NCBI RefSeq assembly: GCF_026385525.1
Contig: NZ_JANIDY010000001.1
Span: 744,001-808,000, forward strand
Origin: Bombella pluederhausensis
GTDB taxonomy: Bacteria; Pseudomonadota; Alphaproteobacteria; Acetobacterales; Acetobacteraceae
Reading direction: 5' to 3'
DNA: 64,000 nucleotides
Every line of letters starts with the position of its first letter. Positions within the stretch are counted from its first letter, which is position 1. This document shows, piece after piece, positions 8,123 through 17,785 of the stretch. A program made the translations under genes and the position numbers. The notes beneath the pieces are model-generated. The model had not been told where the DNA came from. It was given only the letters and a program-made list of their open reading frames with translations, and searched no databases.

Positions 8123-9169
8123 TCAGTGAGATTGTGCTTTAATGCGGCGATATGCTCTGACATTGTTAGTCTGTTCAGCAAGTGTACGGGCAAAGTTATG
8201 CCCGCCATGTCCAGTTGCCACAAAATACAAAGCATCGCCTTCAGCAGGATGAGCAGCAGCTTCTAACGCATCTCGGCCGGGAGAGCATATTGGCCCCGGT
8301 GGGAGGCCCGTATGCTGATAACTGTTATACGGACTATCAAACTGCAAATCTTCATGCGTCAGGGCGCGAGATAAAACGCCTTCCCCGTTGCTCAAAGCGT
8401 AGATAACCGTTGGATCCGTCTGAAGACGCATCCCTTGCCGTAAACGATTAAGAAAAACCCGTGCAATCTGCGGACGCTCCTCTGGGAGAGACGTTTCCCG
8501 CTCAACTAACGATGCAAGAATAAGGAGTTGCTCTGGCGTAGTGATAACATCCTGCAAAGCAACCTGATCCCGTTTAGACCATACATCCTGCACAATATTC
8601 GTCATCAAATCCGTCATGTGCTTCAGAAGCTGCTGTCTCTCCATACCCCAGACATAGAAAAACGTCTGAGGAGCAACCTGCCCCTCCTCAATAGGGGACA
8701 CATCACCTTGCAGGGCAGGTGCTTGCATTACGAGGGTTCTGATACGAGACGCCGTCAGCCCCTCAGCAATGGTCAGACTATGTGTAACGGGGTGGCCATG
8801 CCGTAAAATCTCAAGGCTGTGTGCCAGAGAAACCCGTTCTGGAAACTTCAGCTCAGCTGCATGAATGCTGCCTTGTGATCTGGTAACAAACAGAGCGACC
8901 TTGAAAAAAAGAGCTGATACGCTGCCACGGGCTAGAACACCATTATCCTGTAACACAGTAACAACCCGGTCCACCCCACCACGAGGGATGACCACAGCCC
9001 GCTCTGCCTGTAGAGGACCCGGATCCGTATAATGGCCGTATCCAGCGAAAAGCAGCCCTCCTGCAGCAACAAGGACGAGTGAAAAAACTCGTCCCTTTGT
9101 TACAAGGCGAAGGCGCTTTCTAACTTTGCTCGCCTTATCCTCAGAGTCTGATGCAGATTCCTGTGGCAT
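8123..9169 (-). CDS. mltG: Endolytic murein transglycosylase MltG
   Basis: Inner-membrane lytic transglycosylase (YceG/MltG) of 348 residues that cleaves nascent glycan strands and sets peptidoglycan chain length. A basic cytoplasmic N-terminus is followed by one membrane segment at about 27-47 (VFSLVLVAAGGLLFAGY). The LysM-like and catalytic parts show LILASLVERE with the catalytic glutamate, LQTDPTVIYAL, and SPYNSYQHTGLPPGPICSPG. The ATG at 9169 is chosen because GAGGAG lies about 8 nt upstream; the open frame extends back 7 codons only to a TTG. It follows fabF by 43 nt, the common alphaproteobacterial arrangement after the fatty acid cluster. Confidence 0.95.
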   Translation of the reverse strand: MPQESASDSEDKASKVRKRLRLVTKGRVFSLVLVAAGGLLFAGYGHYTDPGPLQAERAVVIPRGGVDRVVTVLQDNGVLARGSVSALFFKVALFVTRSQGSIHAAELKFPERVSLAHSLEILRHGHPVTHSLTIAEGLTASRIRTLVMQAPALQGDVSPIEEGQVAPQTFFYVWGMERQQLLKHMTDLMTNIVQDVWSKRDQVALQDVITTPEQLLILASLVERETSLPEERPQIARVFLNRLRQGMRLQTDPTVIYALSNGEGVLSRALTHEDLQFDSPYNSYQHTGLPPGPICSPGRDALEAAAHPAEGDALYFVATGHGGHNFARTLAEQTNNVRAYRRIKAQSH

Positions 9170-9212
9170 GGTTTCTCTCCTCGCGAACAAAAAGCTGCAT
9201 CAAACTGGCGCT

Positions 9213-10496
9213 TCAGTCCTTGAAGCGCTTGAGGATCAAGCTGGCATTGGTTCCACCGAAACCAAAGCTGTTGGAAAGAGCCACATCCACCTTCTGCTCT
9301 TTAGCTTTGTGCGGAATGCGATCCATCGCACTCTCACGAGATGGATTATCAAGGTTAAGCGTTGGAGGTAGAATACCGTCACGCATAGCCTGAAGGCAGA
9401 AAATGGCCTCCACTGCGCCCGCTGCACCCAGAAGATGGCCGATAGCCGACTTTGTAGAAGACATGCTGGCCTTGCCAGCGGCCTCACCAAAAAGTCGCTC
9501 CACAGCGCCAAGCTCCAGATCATCGGCCATGGTGGACGTACCATGTGCATTGACATAGCCAATATCAGCCGGAGTGACGCGTGCATCTTTTAGAGCGGCC
9601 TGCATGGCGCGATAGGCACCTTCATGGTTCTCTGCTGGCGCTGTGATGTGATGAGCATCACCGGAGAGACCGTAACCGCCAATCTCACCATAAATCTTGG
9701 CGCCACGGCGTTTTGCGTGTTCGTACTCCTCCAGCACGACCACACCAGCACCCTCTCCCATGACAAACCCATCACGTCTCTCATCCCATGGGCGGGATGC
9801 AGTCGTTGGATCATCATTGAAGCTTGTAGACAGAGCACGAGCAGAACAGAAACCTGCGATACCTAACTCGCAAATGGCTGATTCGGCACCACCAGCAATC
9901 ATCACCTTGGCATCACCATGCTGGATTAGCCGAGAAGCATCACCGATGGCATGCGTCCCGGAGGCACACGCCGTCACTACGGCATGGTTCGGCCCCTTGA
10001 AACCGTACCGAATTGAAAGATGCCCAGCCGTCAAGTTAATCAGTGAAGACGGAATGAAGAAGGGTGACAAACGACGTGCTTTGCCCGCAGCAACAGCAAG
10101 AGAATTGTCGTAAATCGTTTTCAGGCCACCAATACCAGACCCGATCATCACGCCTGTTGCGCAGCGATCTTCTTCAGATTCGGGCTTCCACCCAGAATCT
10201 TCCACCGCCTGAATCCCCGCGGCCAGACCAAGATGGATGAAACGATCCATCTTCTTCTGTTCTTTGACAGGTACCCAGTCAGAAAGTGTCAGGCCACCTT
10301 CTTCGGTCGGGCCAGAAGGCACTTCACCTGCAATCCGAGCCGGCAAACCTGAAGCATCAAACTGCGTAATCGGTCCGATACCGGACTGAGAGTTGATAAG
10401 GCGCTTCCATGTCAGTTCTGCACCAACAGCCAACGGACTTACTACGCCTATTCCCGTAACGACCACACGTTTTCTGTTCGTTCCAGAACCGCTCAT
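9213..10496 (-). CDS. fabF: 3-oxoacyl-[acyl-carrier-protein] synthase II
   Basis: Beta-ketoacyl-ACP synthase II, 427 residues, which condenses malonyl-ACP with a growing acyl-ACP during fatty acid elongation in the cytosol. The Cys-His-His triad is present: cysteine in VVTACASGTH, histidine in NAHGTSTMADD, and histidine in KSAIGHLLGAAG. The C-terminal NSFGFGGTNASL glycine-rich loop is intact. It lies in the order fabD, fabG, acpP, fabF, mltG. A 131-nt gap containing a hairpin separates it from acpP. Confidence 0.97.
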   Translation of the reverse strand: MSGSGTNRKRVVVTGIGVVSPLAVGAELTWKRLINSQSGIGPITQFDASGLPARIAGEVPSGPTEEGGLTLSDWVPVKEQKKMDRFIHLGLAAGIQAVEDSGWKPESEEDRCATGVMIGSGIGGLKTIYDNSLAVAAGKARRLSPFFIPSSLINLTAGHLSIRYGFKGPNHAVVTACASGTHAIGDASRLIQHGDAKVMIAGGAESAICELGIAGFCSARALSTSFNDDPTTASRPWDERRDGFVMGEGAGVVVLEEYEHAKRRGAKIYGEIGGYGLSGDAHHITAPAENHEGAYRAMQAALKDARVTPADIGYVNAHGTSTMADDLELGAVERLFGEAAGKASMSSTKSAIGHLLGAAGAVEAIFCLQAMRDGILPPTLNLDNPSRESAMDRIPHKAKEQKVDVALSNSFGFGGTNASLILKRFKD

Positions 10497-10532
10497 CGCC
10501 GCCTTACCTCATAATTCTCTAAATATGCATAA

Positions 10533-10560
10533 AGCGAAACGGACGATACTCCGCTTCGCT
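10533..10560 (-). other. Hairpin in the acpP-fabF gap
   Basis: AGCGAA-A-CGGA pairs with TCCG-C-TTCGCT around a 6-nt loop, an 11-position stem with one mismatch. There is no clear T-run after it on the minus strand, so it may be a partial terminator or a 3' end stabiliser for the acpP message, allowing more ACP than FabF. This is inference from position. Confidence 0.4.
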
Positions 10561-10627
10561 CCCTATTTATGGCAAGGGCGGACCATTTTGGCCAGTCCAC
10601 CCCTGCCATCCAGTCCCGATATGAGAA

Positions 10628-10870
10628 TCAGGCAGCCTTCTGCTTGGTGATGTACTCAATGGCATCATTCACCGTAGCAATCTTCTCAGCGGCATCTTCT
10701 GGAATCTCAACAGAGAAAGCTTCTTCGAAAGCCATAACCAGCTCAACAGTGTCCAGGCTGTCAGCACCCAGATCATCGATGAAGGAAGCATCAGGCTTCA
10801 CCTTGTCTTCCTCAACGCCCAAATGCTCGACGACGATCTTCTTTACCTTGTCAGCGATTTCGTTGCTCAT
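10628..10870 (-). CDS. acpP: Acyl carrier protein
   Basis: Acidic protein of 80 residues, the phosphopantetheine carrier for fatty acid synthesis. The attachment serine sits in the invariant [13 protein letters not shown] motif. The pattern of acidic helices ([17 protein letters not shown]) is typical of primary ACPs. It lies between fabG (163 nt upstream) and fabF (131 nt downstream); these larger gaps suggest its own promoter or message processing within the cluster. Confidence 0.98.
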   Translation of the reverse strand: MSNEIADKVKKIVVEHLGVEEDKVKPDASFIDDLGADSLDTVELVMAFEEAFSVEIPEDAAEKIATVNDAIEYITKQKAA

Positions 10871-10931
10871 CTGCCTTAAATCCTTGCTACCCTACAGGGT
10901 GTGTCTAAGAAAAAAACCTGCCTGCTTTTCA

Positions 10932-10964
10932 GCTTCGGGACATGCGAATGTCCGGCATTGAAGC
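10932..10964 (-). other. Hairpin in the fabG-acpP gap
   Basis: GGACAT-GCGA-ATGTCC forms a tight tetraloop hairpin, flanked by GCTTC and GAAGC that extend it with an asymmetric bulge. It lies 68 or more nt upstream of the acpP start and downstream of the fabG stop. Attenuation or message processing are possible, without direct evidence. Confidence 0.35.
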
Positions 10965-11033
10965 CATACTCTGATCCTTGGTCAGGCCAAGCAGGCCGCG
11001 CTTAGCATGTTTTCCTGCAAAACGCCAAACTTT

Positions 11034-11777
11034 TCAGACCATGGCCATGCCACCATTAACATGAAGCGTTGTGCCCGTCACCCATGCTGCTTCATCAGAT
11101 GCCAGATAGACCACGGCAGCAGCCACATCTTCCGGGCGCCCCATACGGCCCAACGGGATATTACCCAGCAGCTTCTCACGGACAGCCTCTGGCAGAACAT
11201 CCGTCATAGCCGTTTCCACAAAGCCCGGCGCCACAACATTCACTGTCACACCACGGCGCCCTGCTTCCTGTGCGAGCGACTTGCTCATCCCGACAAGACC
11301 AGCCTTCGCCGCAGCATAGTTAGCCTGCCCCGGATTACCCGTGGTTCCCACAATAGATGAAATGGAAATGATGCGCCCACTCCGTCTGCGCTGCATCCCC
11401 TTCAAAGCAGCACGGGCCAGACGGAAAGGACTTTCCAGATCCACCTTGAACACCTGAGACCATTCCTCATCCTTCATGCGGATGGCCAGTGTATCACGTG
11501 TCAGACCTGCATTATTGACGAGGATATCCAGTGGCTGACCAGCAGCCTCCTCTGCCCGCGCTACCAGACCGTCAGCCTGTGCTTCATCGGACAGATTGGC
11601 AGGAACAACGTAAACACGCTCACTGCCCAATGTGGCCGCAACATCCCGGAGGGCCCCTTCTCGTGTGCCGCTCAAAACGACAACAGCACCACGCTCATGA
11701 AGTTGCCGAGCAATAGCCGCACCAATCCCACCAGAAGCCCCAGTCACCAGAGCCATTTTACCAGAGAGAGAGAACAT
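11034..11777 (-). CDS. fabG: 3-oxoacyl-[acyl-carrier-protein] reductase
   Basis: Short-chain dehydrogenase of 247 residues that reduces 3-oxoacyl-ACP with NADPH. It shows TGASGGIG at the cofactor site, LVNNAGLTRD (the NNAG plus FabG-typical TRD), the catalytic serine in ISISSIVG, YAAAKAG with the Tyr-Lys pair, and the C-terminal TLHVNGGMAM. It lies 12 nt downstream of fabD, so the two are co-transcribed. Confidence 0.97.
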   Translation of the reverse strand: MFSLSGKMALVTGASGGIGAAIARQLHERGAVVVLSGTREGALRDVAATLGSERVYVVPANLSDEAQADGLVARAEEAAGQPLDILVNNAGLTRDTLAIRMKDEEWSQVFKVDLESPFRLARAALKGMQRRRSGRIISISSIVGTTGNPGQANYAAAKAGLVGMSKSLAQEAGRRGVTVNVVAPGFVETAMTDVLPEAVREKLLGNIPLGRMGRPEDVAAAVVYLASDEAAWVTGTTLHVNGGMAMV

Positions 11778-11789
11778 CAGGATTATCCC

Positions 11790-12734
11790 TTACAGACTTT
11801 TCAACATGGTTTCGATCTCTGCCGGTGTCCCGGCATGATCTGCCGAGAGATCAGGCACAATACGACGGGCCAGACCGGTCAGGACCTTACCGGCACCAAG
11901 CTCATGAATAGCTGTGATCCCTTTCCCCGGCATAGACAGGACTGTCTCACGCCACCGTACACGTCCCGTAATCTGCTCCCCAAGACGGATACGGATATCC
12001 TCCGGCTGAGAGATTTCTTCCGCCGTTACGTTAGCAATCACAGGAATATTGGCAGGGCGGAAATCAGCTGCTGCAAGAGCCTCCTTCATTTCCTCTGCAG
12101 CAGGTGCCATCAGAGATGAATGGAACGGCGCTGAAACAGGAAGCTTGACCGCACGGCGAATGCCTTTTGCCTTTGCTGCTTCAAGGGCCCGGTCCACAGC
12201 GGCCATATGCCCGGAAATAACAATCTGTCCACCACCATTATCGTTGGCAATTTCCAGAACATCGCCCCGCGCACACTCTGCACAGATAGCCTGAGCTACA
12301 TCAGGCTCTACACCGAGGAGAGCCGCCATACCCCCCTGACCAGCCGGAACAGCCAGCTGCATAGCCTGCCCTCTCAAGCGCAACAGACGTGCTCCTTCTG
12401 CAATGCTCATGACACCAGCCGCCGTTAGAGCAGCATATTCCCCAAGGGAATGCCCTGCCAGAAGCGCAGCCTTGTCTTTGAGGGCAAAACCACCTTCATG
12501 CTCCAATGTCCGCACTACAGCCATGGAAACAGCGAACAGAGCCGGCTGAGTGTTCTCGGTAGCTGTCAGCTCGGCAGGATCACCTTCGAAAATCAGACGG
12601 GACAGATTGACCCTAAGCGCCTCGTCCACTTCTTCAAAAACAGCACGGGCAACAGGGAACGCCTTATGAAGCTCCAGCCCCATACCGACCGACTGGCTCC
12701 CCTGACCAGGGAACACAAATGCATGACCTGCCAT
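11790..12734 (-). CDS. fabD: Malonyl-CoA:ACP transacylase
   Basis: Protein of 314 residues that loads malonyl groups onto ACP. The GQGSQ start, the nucleophile motif GHSLGEYAAL, and the catalytic histidine in PVSAPFHSSLM are all visible. A GGAGG site lies just upstream of the ATG. It is the first gene of the fabD-fabG-acpP-fabF-mltG group on the minus strand, and the 49 nt separating it from the next upstream same-strand gene could hold the promoter. Confidence 0.97.
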   Translation of the reverse strand: MAGHAFVFPGQGSQSVGMGLELHKAFPVARAVFEEVDEALRVNLSRLIFEGDPAELTATENTQPALFAVSMAVVRTLEHEGGFALKDKAALLAGHSLGEYAALTAAGVMSIAEGARLLRLRGQAMQLAVPAGQGGMAALLGVEPDVAQAICAECARGDVLEIANDNGGGQIVISGHMAAVDRALEAAKAKGIRRAVKLPVSAPFHSSLMAPAAEEMKEALAAADFRPANIPVIANVTAEEISQPEDIRIRLGEQITGRVRWRETVLSMPGKGITAIHELGAGKVLTGLARRIVPDLSADHAGTPAEIETMLKSL

Positions 12735-12783
12735 GCAGGCACCTCCACAACTTCAGTTTAGCAACAGATAAATAATAGACATT

Positions 12784-13509
12784 TCAGCGGGGAATAAGCC
12801 GCCCACGCTGCCATGATTCCGCAGCTTCCTCCGGCCCCATGCCATCAATGCTCACAGCATGGTCGAGCGCGCTCATGACCTTATTGCTCAGCATCATAAT
12901 GGACAGCTCATCGAGCATGTCCTCATCCACTTCGTCACGCAATCCCTTACGAAGGACCAGCCTTGCCGTCTGTACCTGCCCAGATAGCAAGTCACCATTC
13001 GGCAGAATTTCCAGCATGTCTGTATGGAAAATAGCATGAGGCTGCCAAATAGCCACAAGCGGGCATTCCCCTGCTGTCTCAGCTTGTTGCAGCCGAGGCA
13101 TGACATCCTCCACTGTTACAACATCATGCGACAGGTCCTTGAGACTTGGATACCGTTCAGACATCTTTTCCACATAAGGACGGACATCTTCTGTCATAAG
13201 CAGAGATGTGAAATCCCCCACCTTCCAACCAGCTCCCTTCCCCGCCTTTTTCAGAGCAGAAAAATTAAGCTCAGGATGATATAAACTGCCAATGACCTCA
13301 TGGCCACGGGCCAGAATAGCATCATCCTGCGGAAACCACGCAGAAACAAGAATATCAATTTCGCCGTCATCCAGCGCCTGAAGACGTTCATCAGGCCCCA
13401 GGTCTGCATAGGCTACGGCCTCACCATTCGCCTCGATAACACGGGCGACACCGCTGGCACAGGCGGCATGCAACGCCGTGTAAAGATGACCAATAGTGAG
13501 ATATGACAT
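12784..13509 (-). CDS. Glycine-betaine-binding (OpuAC-like) domain protein without signal peptide
   Basis: Protein of 241 residues matching the substrate-binding domain of glycine betaine/proline ABC transporters (PF04069): LVSAWFPQDD, a GAGWKVGDF stretch and AIWQPHAIFHT, which corresponds to the family's W-x-P-H aromatic-cage motif. It begins directly at MSYLTIGHLY with no signal peptide or lipobox, so unless the start is wrong it would be cytoplasmic, which is odd for a binding protein. The start at 13509 follows GAGGCAGG; the open frame extends further to 13632 but the extra residues look non-coding. No permease or ATPase gene is adjacent. It could be a ligand sensor or an orphan domain; function uncertain. 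Confidence 0.7.
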   Translation of the reverse strand: MSYLTIGHLYTALHAACASGVARVIEANGEAVAYADLGPDERLQALDDGEIDILVSAWFPQDDAILARGHEVIGSLYHPELNFSALKKAGKGAGWKVGDFTSLLMTEDVRPYVEKMSERYPSLKDLSHDVVTVEDVMPRLQQAETAGECPLVAIWQPHAIFHTDMLEILPNGDLLSGQVQTARLVLRKGLRDEVDEDMLDELSIMMLSNKVMSALDHAVSIDGMGPEEAAESWQRGRLIPR

Positions 13510-13634
13510 AAACCTGCCTCGTATCAGGAAGAAAACTACAACCCGGGATAAACACCACCCGCTGTTTTGTGAAGCCCTGCGCACCTCTGCCTCAGGAGAC
13601 AGGGCTTCCTGGAACGGTTCTTTACCCCACAAAG

Positions 13635-15737
13635 TTACCAGATCTTCACTCTCTGCTCGGGAGCCAGATACAGCTTATCACCAGCTTTCACACCAAACGC
13701 CTCATACCAGAGGTCGATATTATGAGCTGGCATATTAACCCGGCTTGTAGCCGGAGCATGTTCGTTAGAAAGTACCTGCCGCCGTAGGGCATCAGGCCGA
13801 TCCTTCTCTCGCCAAACCTGAGCCCAGCCAAGAAAGACACGCTGGTCCCCCGTCCAGCCATGGGCTGAAACATCGGGCTTGCCGTGCAGGCTGTCATGAT
13901 AGGCCTGAAGCGCCAGATTCAGCCCACCAAGATCAGCGATATTCTCACCCATTGTCATGGCGCCATTAACGTGCAGGCCCGGAAGCACTTCCTCGGCGTC
14001 ATATTGTGCACCAAGTCTTTTGGCTCTGGCCTCAAACGCACGAGACGATTCACGGCTCCACCAGTCATGAAGGCGACCATGTTCATCATAATGGCGCCCT
14101 TGATCGTCAAAACCATGACTCATCTCATGCCCGATGACACCGCCAATGCCACCATAATTGACGGCCATATCTCCATTAGGATCAAAGAAGGGTGGCTGCA
14201 GAATAGCGGCCGGAAAGACGATTTCATTCTTTACTGGGTCATTATAGGCGTTGACCGTCTGCGGGGTCATATCCCATTCGTCCCTGTCCACAGGACGATC
14301 AAGCTGATCTAGGCGATGATGCCAGTTGAAAGCGACACTGCGTGACGCATTACCATAAACATCATCTGGCTTAATGACTAATGACGAATAATCCCACCAT
14401 TTATGCGGATACCCGACCTGCATGGCAAAATGATCGAGCTTGACCAAAGCAGCCTTACGGGTGGAGGCATCCATCCAATCATTATGCTCCAACCGCCCCC
14501 GGAAAGCTGCCTTCAGTTCCTGAACAAGGGCGGTAATCCGTTCTTTTGCTTCGGGCGGAAAATAAGCCTGAACATATAGACGGCCTAGCGCCCAGCCCAT
14601 AGCCGTATTGGTTGCTCGGACAGCCCGCTTCCACCGTACAGGCTGTCTGGCAACACCTGTTAGAACCCGACCATTAAAGTTGAACGATGCATCCGAAAAT
14701 TCATGAGACAGGTAAGGGGCGGCATTATCCGCGAGATGAAACGCCAGCCATGCCTGAATGGTAGCCCGGTCCGTGCTAGCAATTATCTTCGTCATGGCGG
14801 CGATAGACTGCGGTTCCCTGACATCAATCACCCGCTCCATCAGCCCTGCTTCTGGCAGGCCCATAGTACGCAGATAGGTGATCCAATCCACATCAGGCGC
14901 TAATGCAATGAGAGCCTTCACTGTCATGGGATTGAACATCTTCACGGGATCACGAGTCTGGTCGCGAGGCGTTTCTACCTTCGCCAGAGCCGTTTCCAGA
15001 GCCACCACAGTCGAAGCATTATTGGTAGGATCAGCCCAACCCAGCAAGGCAAGCATCTTTGCTACATAAGCCCGATAGGCGTTCTTCTGAGGAGCAAGGG
15101 CTGGATTGGTATAATAGCTGATATCAGGCAACCCCAATCCGCCGCTAATCCCTATACTCATGCCCTGGTCCAGCATCAGCATGTAATGTTCAGGATCTTT
15201 CTGATTCTGTTCAATATCAAGAGCAAACGGGCTGAACATCAGTGAGCCAGATGCCTGCCCGAACAGACGAGCCAGAGACGCACTATCGCCAAACTGACGA
15301 ATCTGCTCCAGCTCTGCGGCCAGAGGCGTACTCCCCTTGGCATCAACGGCCTTCTGGTTCAGGAAACTGCTGTAATATGTGGCCAGCTTTCCTCTCTCAT
15401 CTTCAACTTCAGCGTAAGGAAGAAGCTTTTCCAGAAGATTCTTCTGACGCTGTTGCGACAGCTCGAAAAGAGTATGGAACGGCCCATAGCTGCTCATGTC
15501 ATCAGGAATATGCAGCTGTCGAATATAACGACCATTGGCGTATGTAAAAAAATCCTGACCGGGTGGGGTTCCCGGATCCATACCCGCCTGATCAAAACCC
15601 CAGCCATTCTGGTAGGCCCGGGCAGACGGTGACTGTGCAGAAGCCACAGCAGCATGACCTCCCATGCAAATCCCAGCTCCCATGACCATGAGAATGCTGC
15701 ACTGTTTCAGAGCAGAACGGAATGATGGAACCTTCAT
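13635..15737 (-). CDS. M13 family zinc metallopeptidase (neprilysin/PepO-like)
   Basis: Protein of 700 residues with a signal peptide ending near AVASAQ at about residue 35, so periplasmic. The M13 zinc site is complete: GHEMSHGFD (HExxH) with the third ligand in GENIADLGGL about 60 residues later, plus the VNAYNDP substrate-binding motif and the family's C-terminal V-K-I-W ending. Family members cleave short peptides up to about 40 residues. It is a single gene, 125 nt downstream of nothing coding on its 3' side except the betaine-binding-like gene, and 30 nt from the upstream ferritin-like gene, so those two may be co-transcribed. Confidence 0.93.
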   Translation of the reverse strand: MKVPSFRSALKQCSILMVMGAGICMGGHAAVASAQSPSARAYQNGWGFDQAGMDPGTPPGQDFFTYANGRYIRQLHIPDDMSSYGPFHTLFELSQQRQKNLLEKLLPYAEVEDERGKLATYYSSFLNQKAVDAKGSTPLAAELEQIRQFGDSASLARLFGQASGSLMFSPFALDIEQNQKDPEHYMLMLDQGMSIGISGGLGLPDISYYTNPALAPQKNAYRAYVAKMLALLGWADPTNNASTVVALETALAKVETPRDQTRDPVKMFNPMTVKALIALAPDVDWITYLRTMGLPEAGLMERVIDVREPQSIAAMTKIIASTDRATIQAWLAFHLADNAAPYLSHEFSDASFNFNGRVLTGVARQPVRWKRAVRATNTAMGWALGRLYVQAYFPPEAKERITALVQELKAAFRGRLEHNDWMDASTRKAALVKLDHFAMQVGYPHKWWDYSSLVIKPDDVYGNASRSVAFNWHHRLDQLDRPVDRDEWDMTPQTVNAYNDPVKNEIVFPAAILQPPFFDPNGDMAVNYGGIGGVIGHEMSHGFDDQGRHYDEHGRLHDWWSRESSRAFEARAKRLGAQYDAEEVLPGLHVNGAMTMGENIADLGGLNLALQAYHDSLHGKPDVSAHGWTGDQRVFLGWAQVWREKDRPDALRRQVLSNEHAPATSRVNMPAHNIDLWYEAFGVKAGDKLYLAPEQRVKIW

Positions 15738-15767
15738 AATACCCCCTCCAGAGAATAAAAGATGACG

Positions 15768-16595
15768 TCAGCTCTGCTGAAGCAGTTGCCGAGCAAAAGA
15801 CTTCTGTTTCCATGAAATCAGAGCATGAAGACCTTTCGCCAACCATCTCTGCATCCTGGAATGTGGGGTCAGACCCGATGTTTTCAGAATCATGGCCGTG
15901 ACACGATCAAGATGCTTCTGGCGGTAGAAAGACAAGGCACGCGCCATATAGGCCGCAATGCAGCTCTTGTGATCGTAACGCTGTACGCCAGATGAGTTGG
16001 TTATGTAATAAGCCGTTGCCAGCTCATCATCCTCACTTTCCATGACACGGCTCAGCGCAATCCGCAGGCGGAACCACCGTCCCAGCTTTTCCCGTTCCAG
16101 ATAACGATGCATATTATCGTAGAACAGCTTAAAATGACGGTATTCATCAGCGGCGATCTGCTTGCAGACAGCCTTCAGGACAGGTTCCTCCGTGGCATCA
16201 GCCAACGCCGTATAGAAAGAAGATGTTCCTGTCTCCACCATACAACGGGCAATCAGCTCTCCCGTACGAGAACCACGAATAGATGATGAAACTTCCGTAT
16301 CGATCTTATAGGCCTCCCTATATCGATTGAAAGCGTCCTCATAATTCCACTCAGGGTCAGCCAGCATGGCCCATTTACCCAGCGCATCACCGTGCTGCAC
16401 CTCCTCCTCAGCCCAGTTCTCTGCTGCATCACTAAAGCCAGAATCATCATGAAACACGTTCTGGAGATAATGCGTGTAGTCCCGTGCATTACGCTCCACC
16501 ACGGAGGCAGCCTTCACAAGCGCAAGGATATCTGGATTCACTTTTGTCGCATCAAAAGCTGCCCAGTCCATCTGATCAATCTGCCAATGTTTCAT
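15768..16595 (-). CDS. Ferritin-like diiron protein (acyl-ACP desaturase-like helical bundle)
   Basis: Protein of 275 residues, all-helical, with four carboxylate/histidine clusters spaced as in ferritin-like diiron enzymes: an early glutamate in SVVERNARDYTHY, the ENWAEEEVQHGDAL cluster (E-E-x-x-H), a later MVETGTSSFYTAL glutamate, and ADEYRHFKLF (E-x-x-H). The two ExxH pairs resemble soluble acyl-ACP desaturases and rubrerythrin-like oxidases. The precise reaction is unknown; oxidation of an acyl chain or oxygen scavenging are options. The start at 16595 begins the conserved MKHWQIDQMDW; the frame extends 12 codons to a GTG. It is divergent from bioB and 30 nt upstream of the M13 peptidase gene. 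Confidence 0.75.
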   Translation of the reverse strand: MKHWQIDQMDWAAFDATKVNPDILALVKAASVVERNARDYTHYLQNVFHDDSGFSDAAENWAEEEVQHGDALGKWAMLADPEWNYEDAFNRYREAYKIDTEVSSSIRGSRTGELIARCMVETGTSSFYTALADATEEPVLKAVCKQIAADEYRHFKLFYDNMHRYLEREKLGRWFRLRIALSRVMESEDDELATAYYITNSSGVQRYDHKSCIAAYMARALSFYRQKHLDRVTAMILKTSGLTPHSRMQRWLAKGLHALISWKQKSFARQLLQQS

Positions 16596-16716
16596 AGAGA
16601 CACACCCTCTTTCCCATAATGGCGTTAACACTTCATGTATGTGCCATATTTTTCAGATGGCATACTGAGCCGCTTTTGGGTAGGTGTAGGCGGCCAACCC
16701 TGGAGACAAAAGCTAG

Positions 16717-17712
16717 ATGACTGAACAGACCTGCCCCTCGCCACAGACGGCCACCCTCCGGCACGACTGGACACGCGAAGAAGCAGAAGCCCTGCTTGCG
16801 CTACCCTTTCCGGAGCTCATTTTCCGGGCCCAGCTGGCGCATCGCCAATTTTTTGACCCCACAAAAGTACAGATATCAACTCTGCTCTCCATCAAGAGCG
16901 GTGGCTGCCCGGAGGACTGCGCCTACTGCCCTCAGAGCGCCCATCACGATAAACGTATGGAAGCCGAAAAGCTCATGCCGCTGGAGCGTGTTATCGCCGA
17001 TGCAAAACGCTCTAAGGAGGCTGGGGCTGGCCGGTTTTGCATGGGGGCCGCATGGCGTGCCCCGAAGGACCGAGACCTTGATGCTGTCTGCCGTATGGTG
17101 GAAGAAGTCAAAGCGCTTGGACTGGAAACATGCCTAACAGTTGGCATGCTGACACCCAGCCAGTCCGCCCGCCTGAAGGAAGCCGGATTAGATTATTATA
17201 ATCATAATCTGGATACCTCAGAGGATTTCTACGGCAAGATTATCACCACCCGGACCTATCAGGAGCGTCTGGATACGCTGGCAAATGTGCGGGATGCTGG
17301 CATCAAAATCTGCTGTGGCGGTATCATCGGAATGGGAGAAGACACACAGGACCGTGCGGGCCTTCTCACGACTCTGGCTAATCTACCAACCCACCCGGAA
17401 AGTGTGCCCATCAACCTACTCGTAAAAGTTGAAGGAACACCTCTGGCTGATGAAGACACTGTGGACCCCATCACCTTTGCCCGTGTCATCGCCACAGCGC
17501 GCATCATGATGCCAGCTAGCCATGTCCGTCTGGCCGCAGGACGTGAGAACATGTCTGAATCCACACATGCACTCTGCTTCCTCGCTGGAGCCAATTCCAT
17601 CTTCTGGGGAGAAAAACTTCTTACTACCCCGAACCCCGCACAGAACCGGGATACCGAGCTGCTGGCCATGCTCGGCATGAGCCCCACGATGCAGACCAGC
17701 GCTACGGCCTGA
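16717..17712 (+). CDS. bioB: Biotin synthase
   Basis: Radical-SAM enzyme of 331 residues that inserts sulfur into dethiobiotin. It has the cluster motif CPEDCAYC, the downstream YYNHNLDTS signature, GGIIGMGE, and the [11 protein letters not shown] strand of the barrel, together with the conserved second-cluster region near the end (AGRENMS). A GGAG site lies about 13 nt before the ATG. It is a lone gene here: bioA, bioD and bioF are not in the window. A strong terminator follows. Confidence 0.97.
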   Translation: MTEQTCPSPQTATLRHDWTREEAEALLALPFPELIFRAQLAHRQFFDPTKVQISTLLSIKSGGCPEDCAYCPQSAHHDKRMEAEKLMPLERVIADAKRSKEAGAGRFCMGAAWRAPKDRDLDAVCRMVEEVKALGLETCLTVGMLTPSQSARLKEAGLDYYNHNLDTSEDFYGKIITTRTYQERLDTLANVRDAGIKICCGGIIGMGEDTQDRAGLLTTLANLPTHPESVPINLLVKVEGTPLADEDTVDPITFARVIATARIMMPASHVRLAAGRENMSESTHALCFLAGANSIFWGEKLLTTPNPAQNRDTELLAMLGMSPTMQTSATA

Positions 17713-17735
17713 GCATCGCTTATCGAACAAGATAT

Positions 17736-17773
17736 AAAAAACGCTCCTGCAACCTAGTCAGGAGCGTTTTTTT
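17736..17773. terminator. Strong bidirectional intrinsic terminator
   Basis: A 14-nt inverted repeat (AAAAAACGCTCCTG and its complement) with a 9-nt loop ends in a run of seven T on the plus strand and A/T-rich sequence on the minus. It separates bioB from the convergent lipoprotein gene. Confidence 0.9.
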
Positions 17774-17785
17774 ATATCCTCATCC

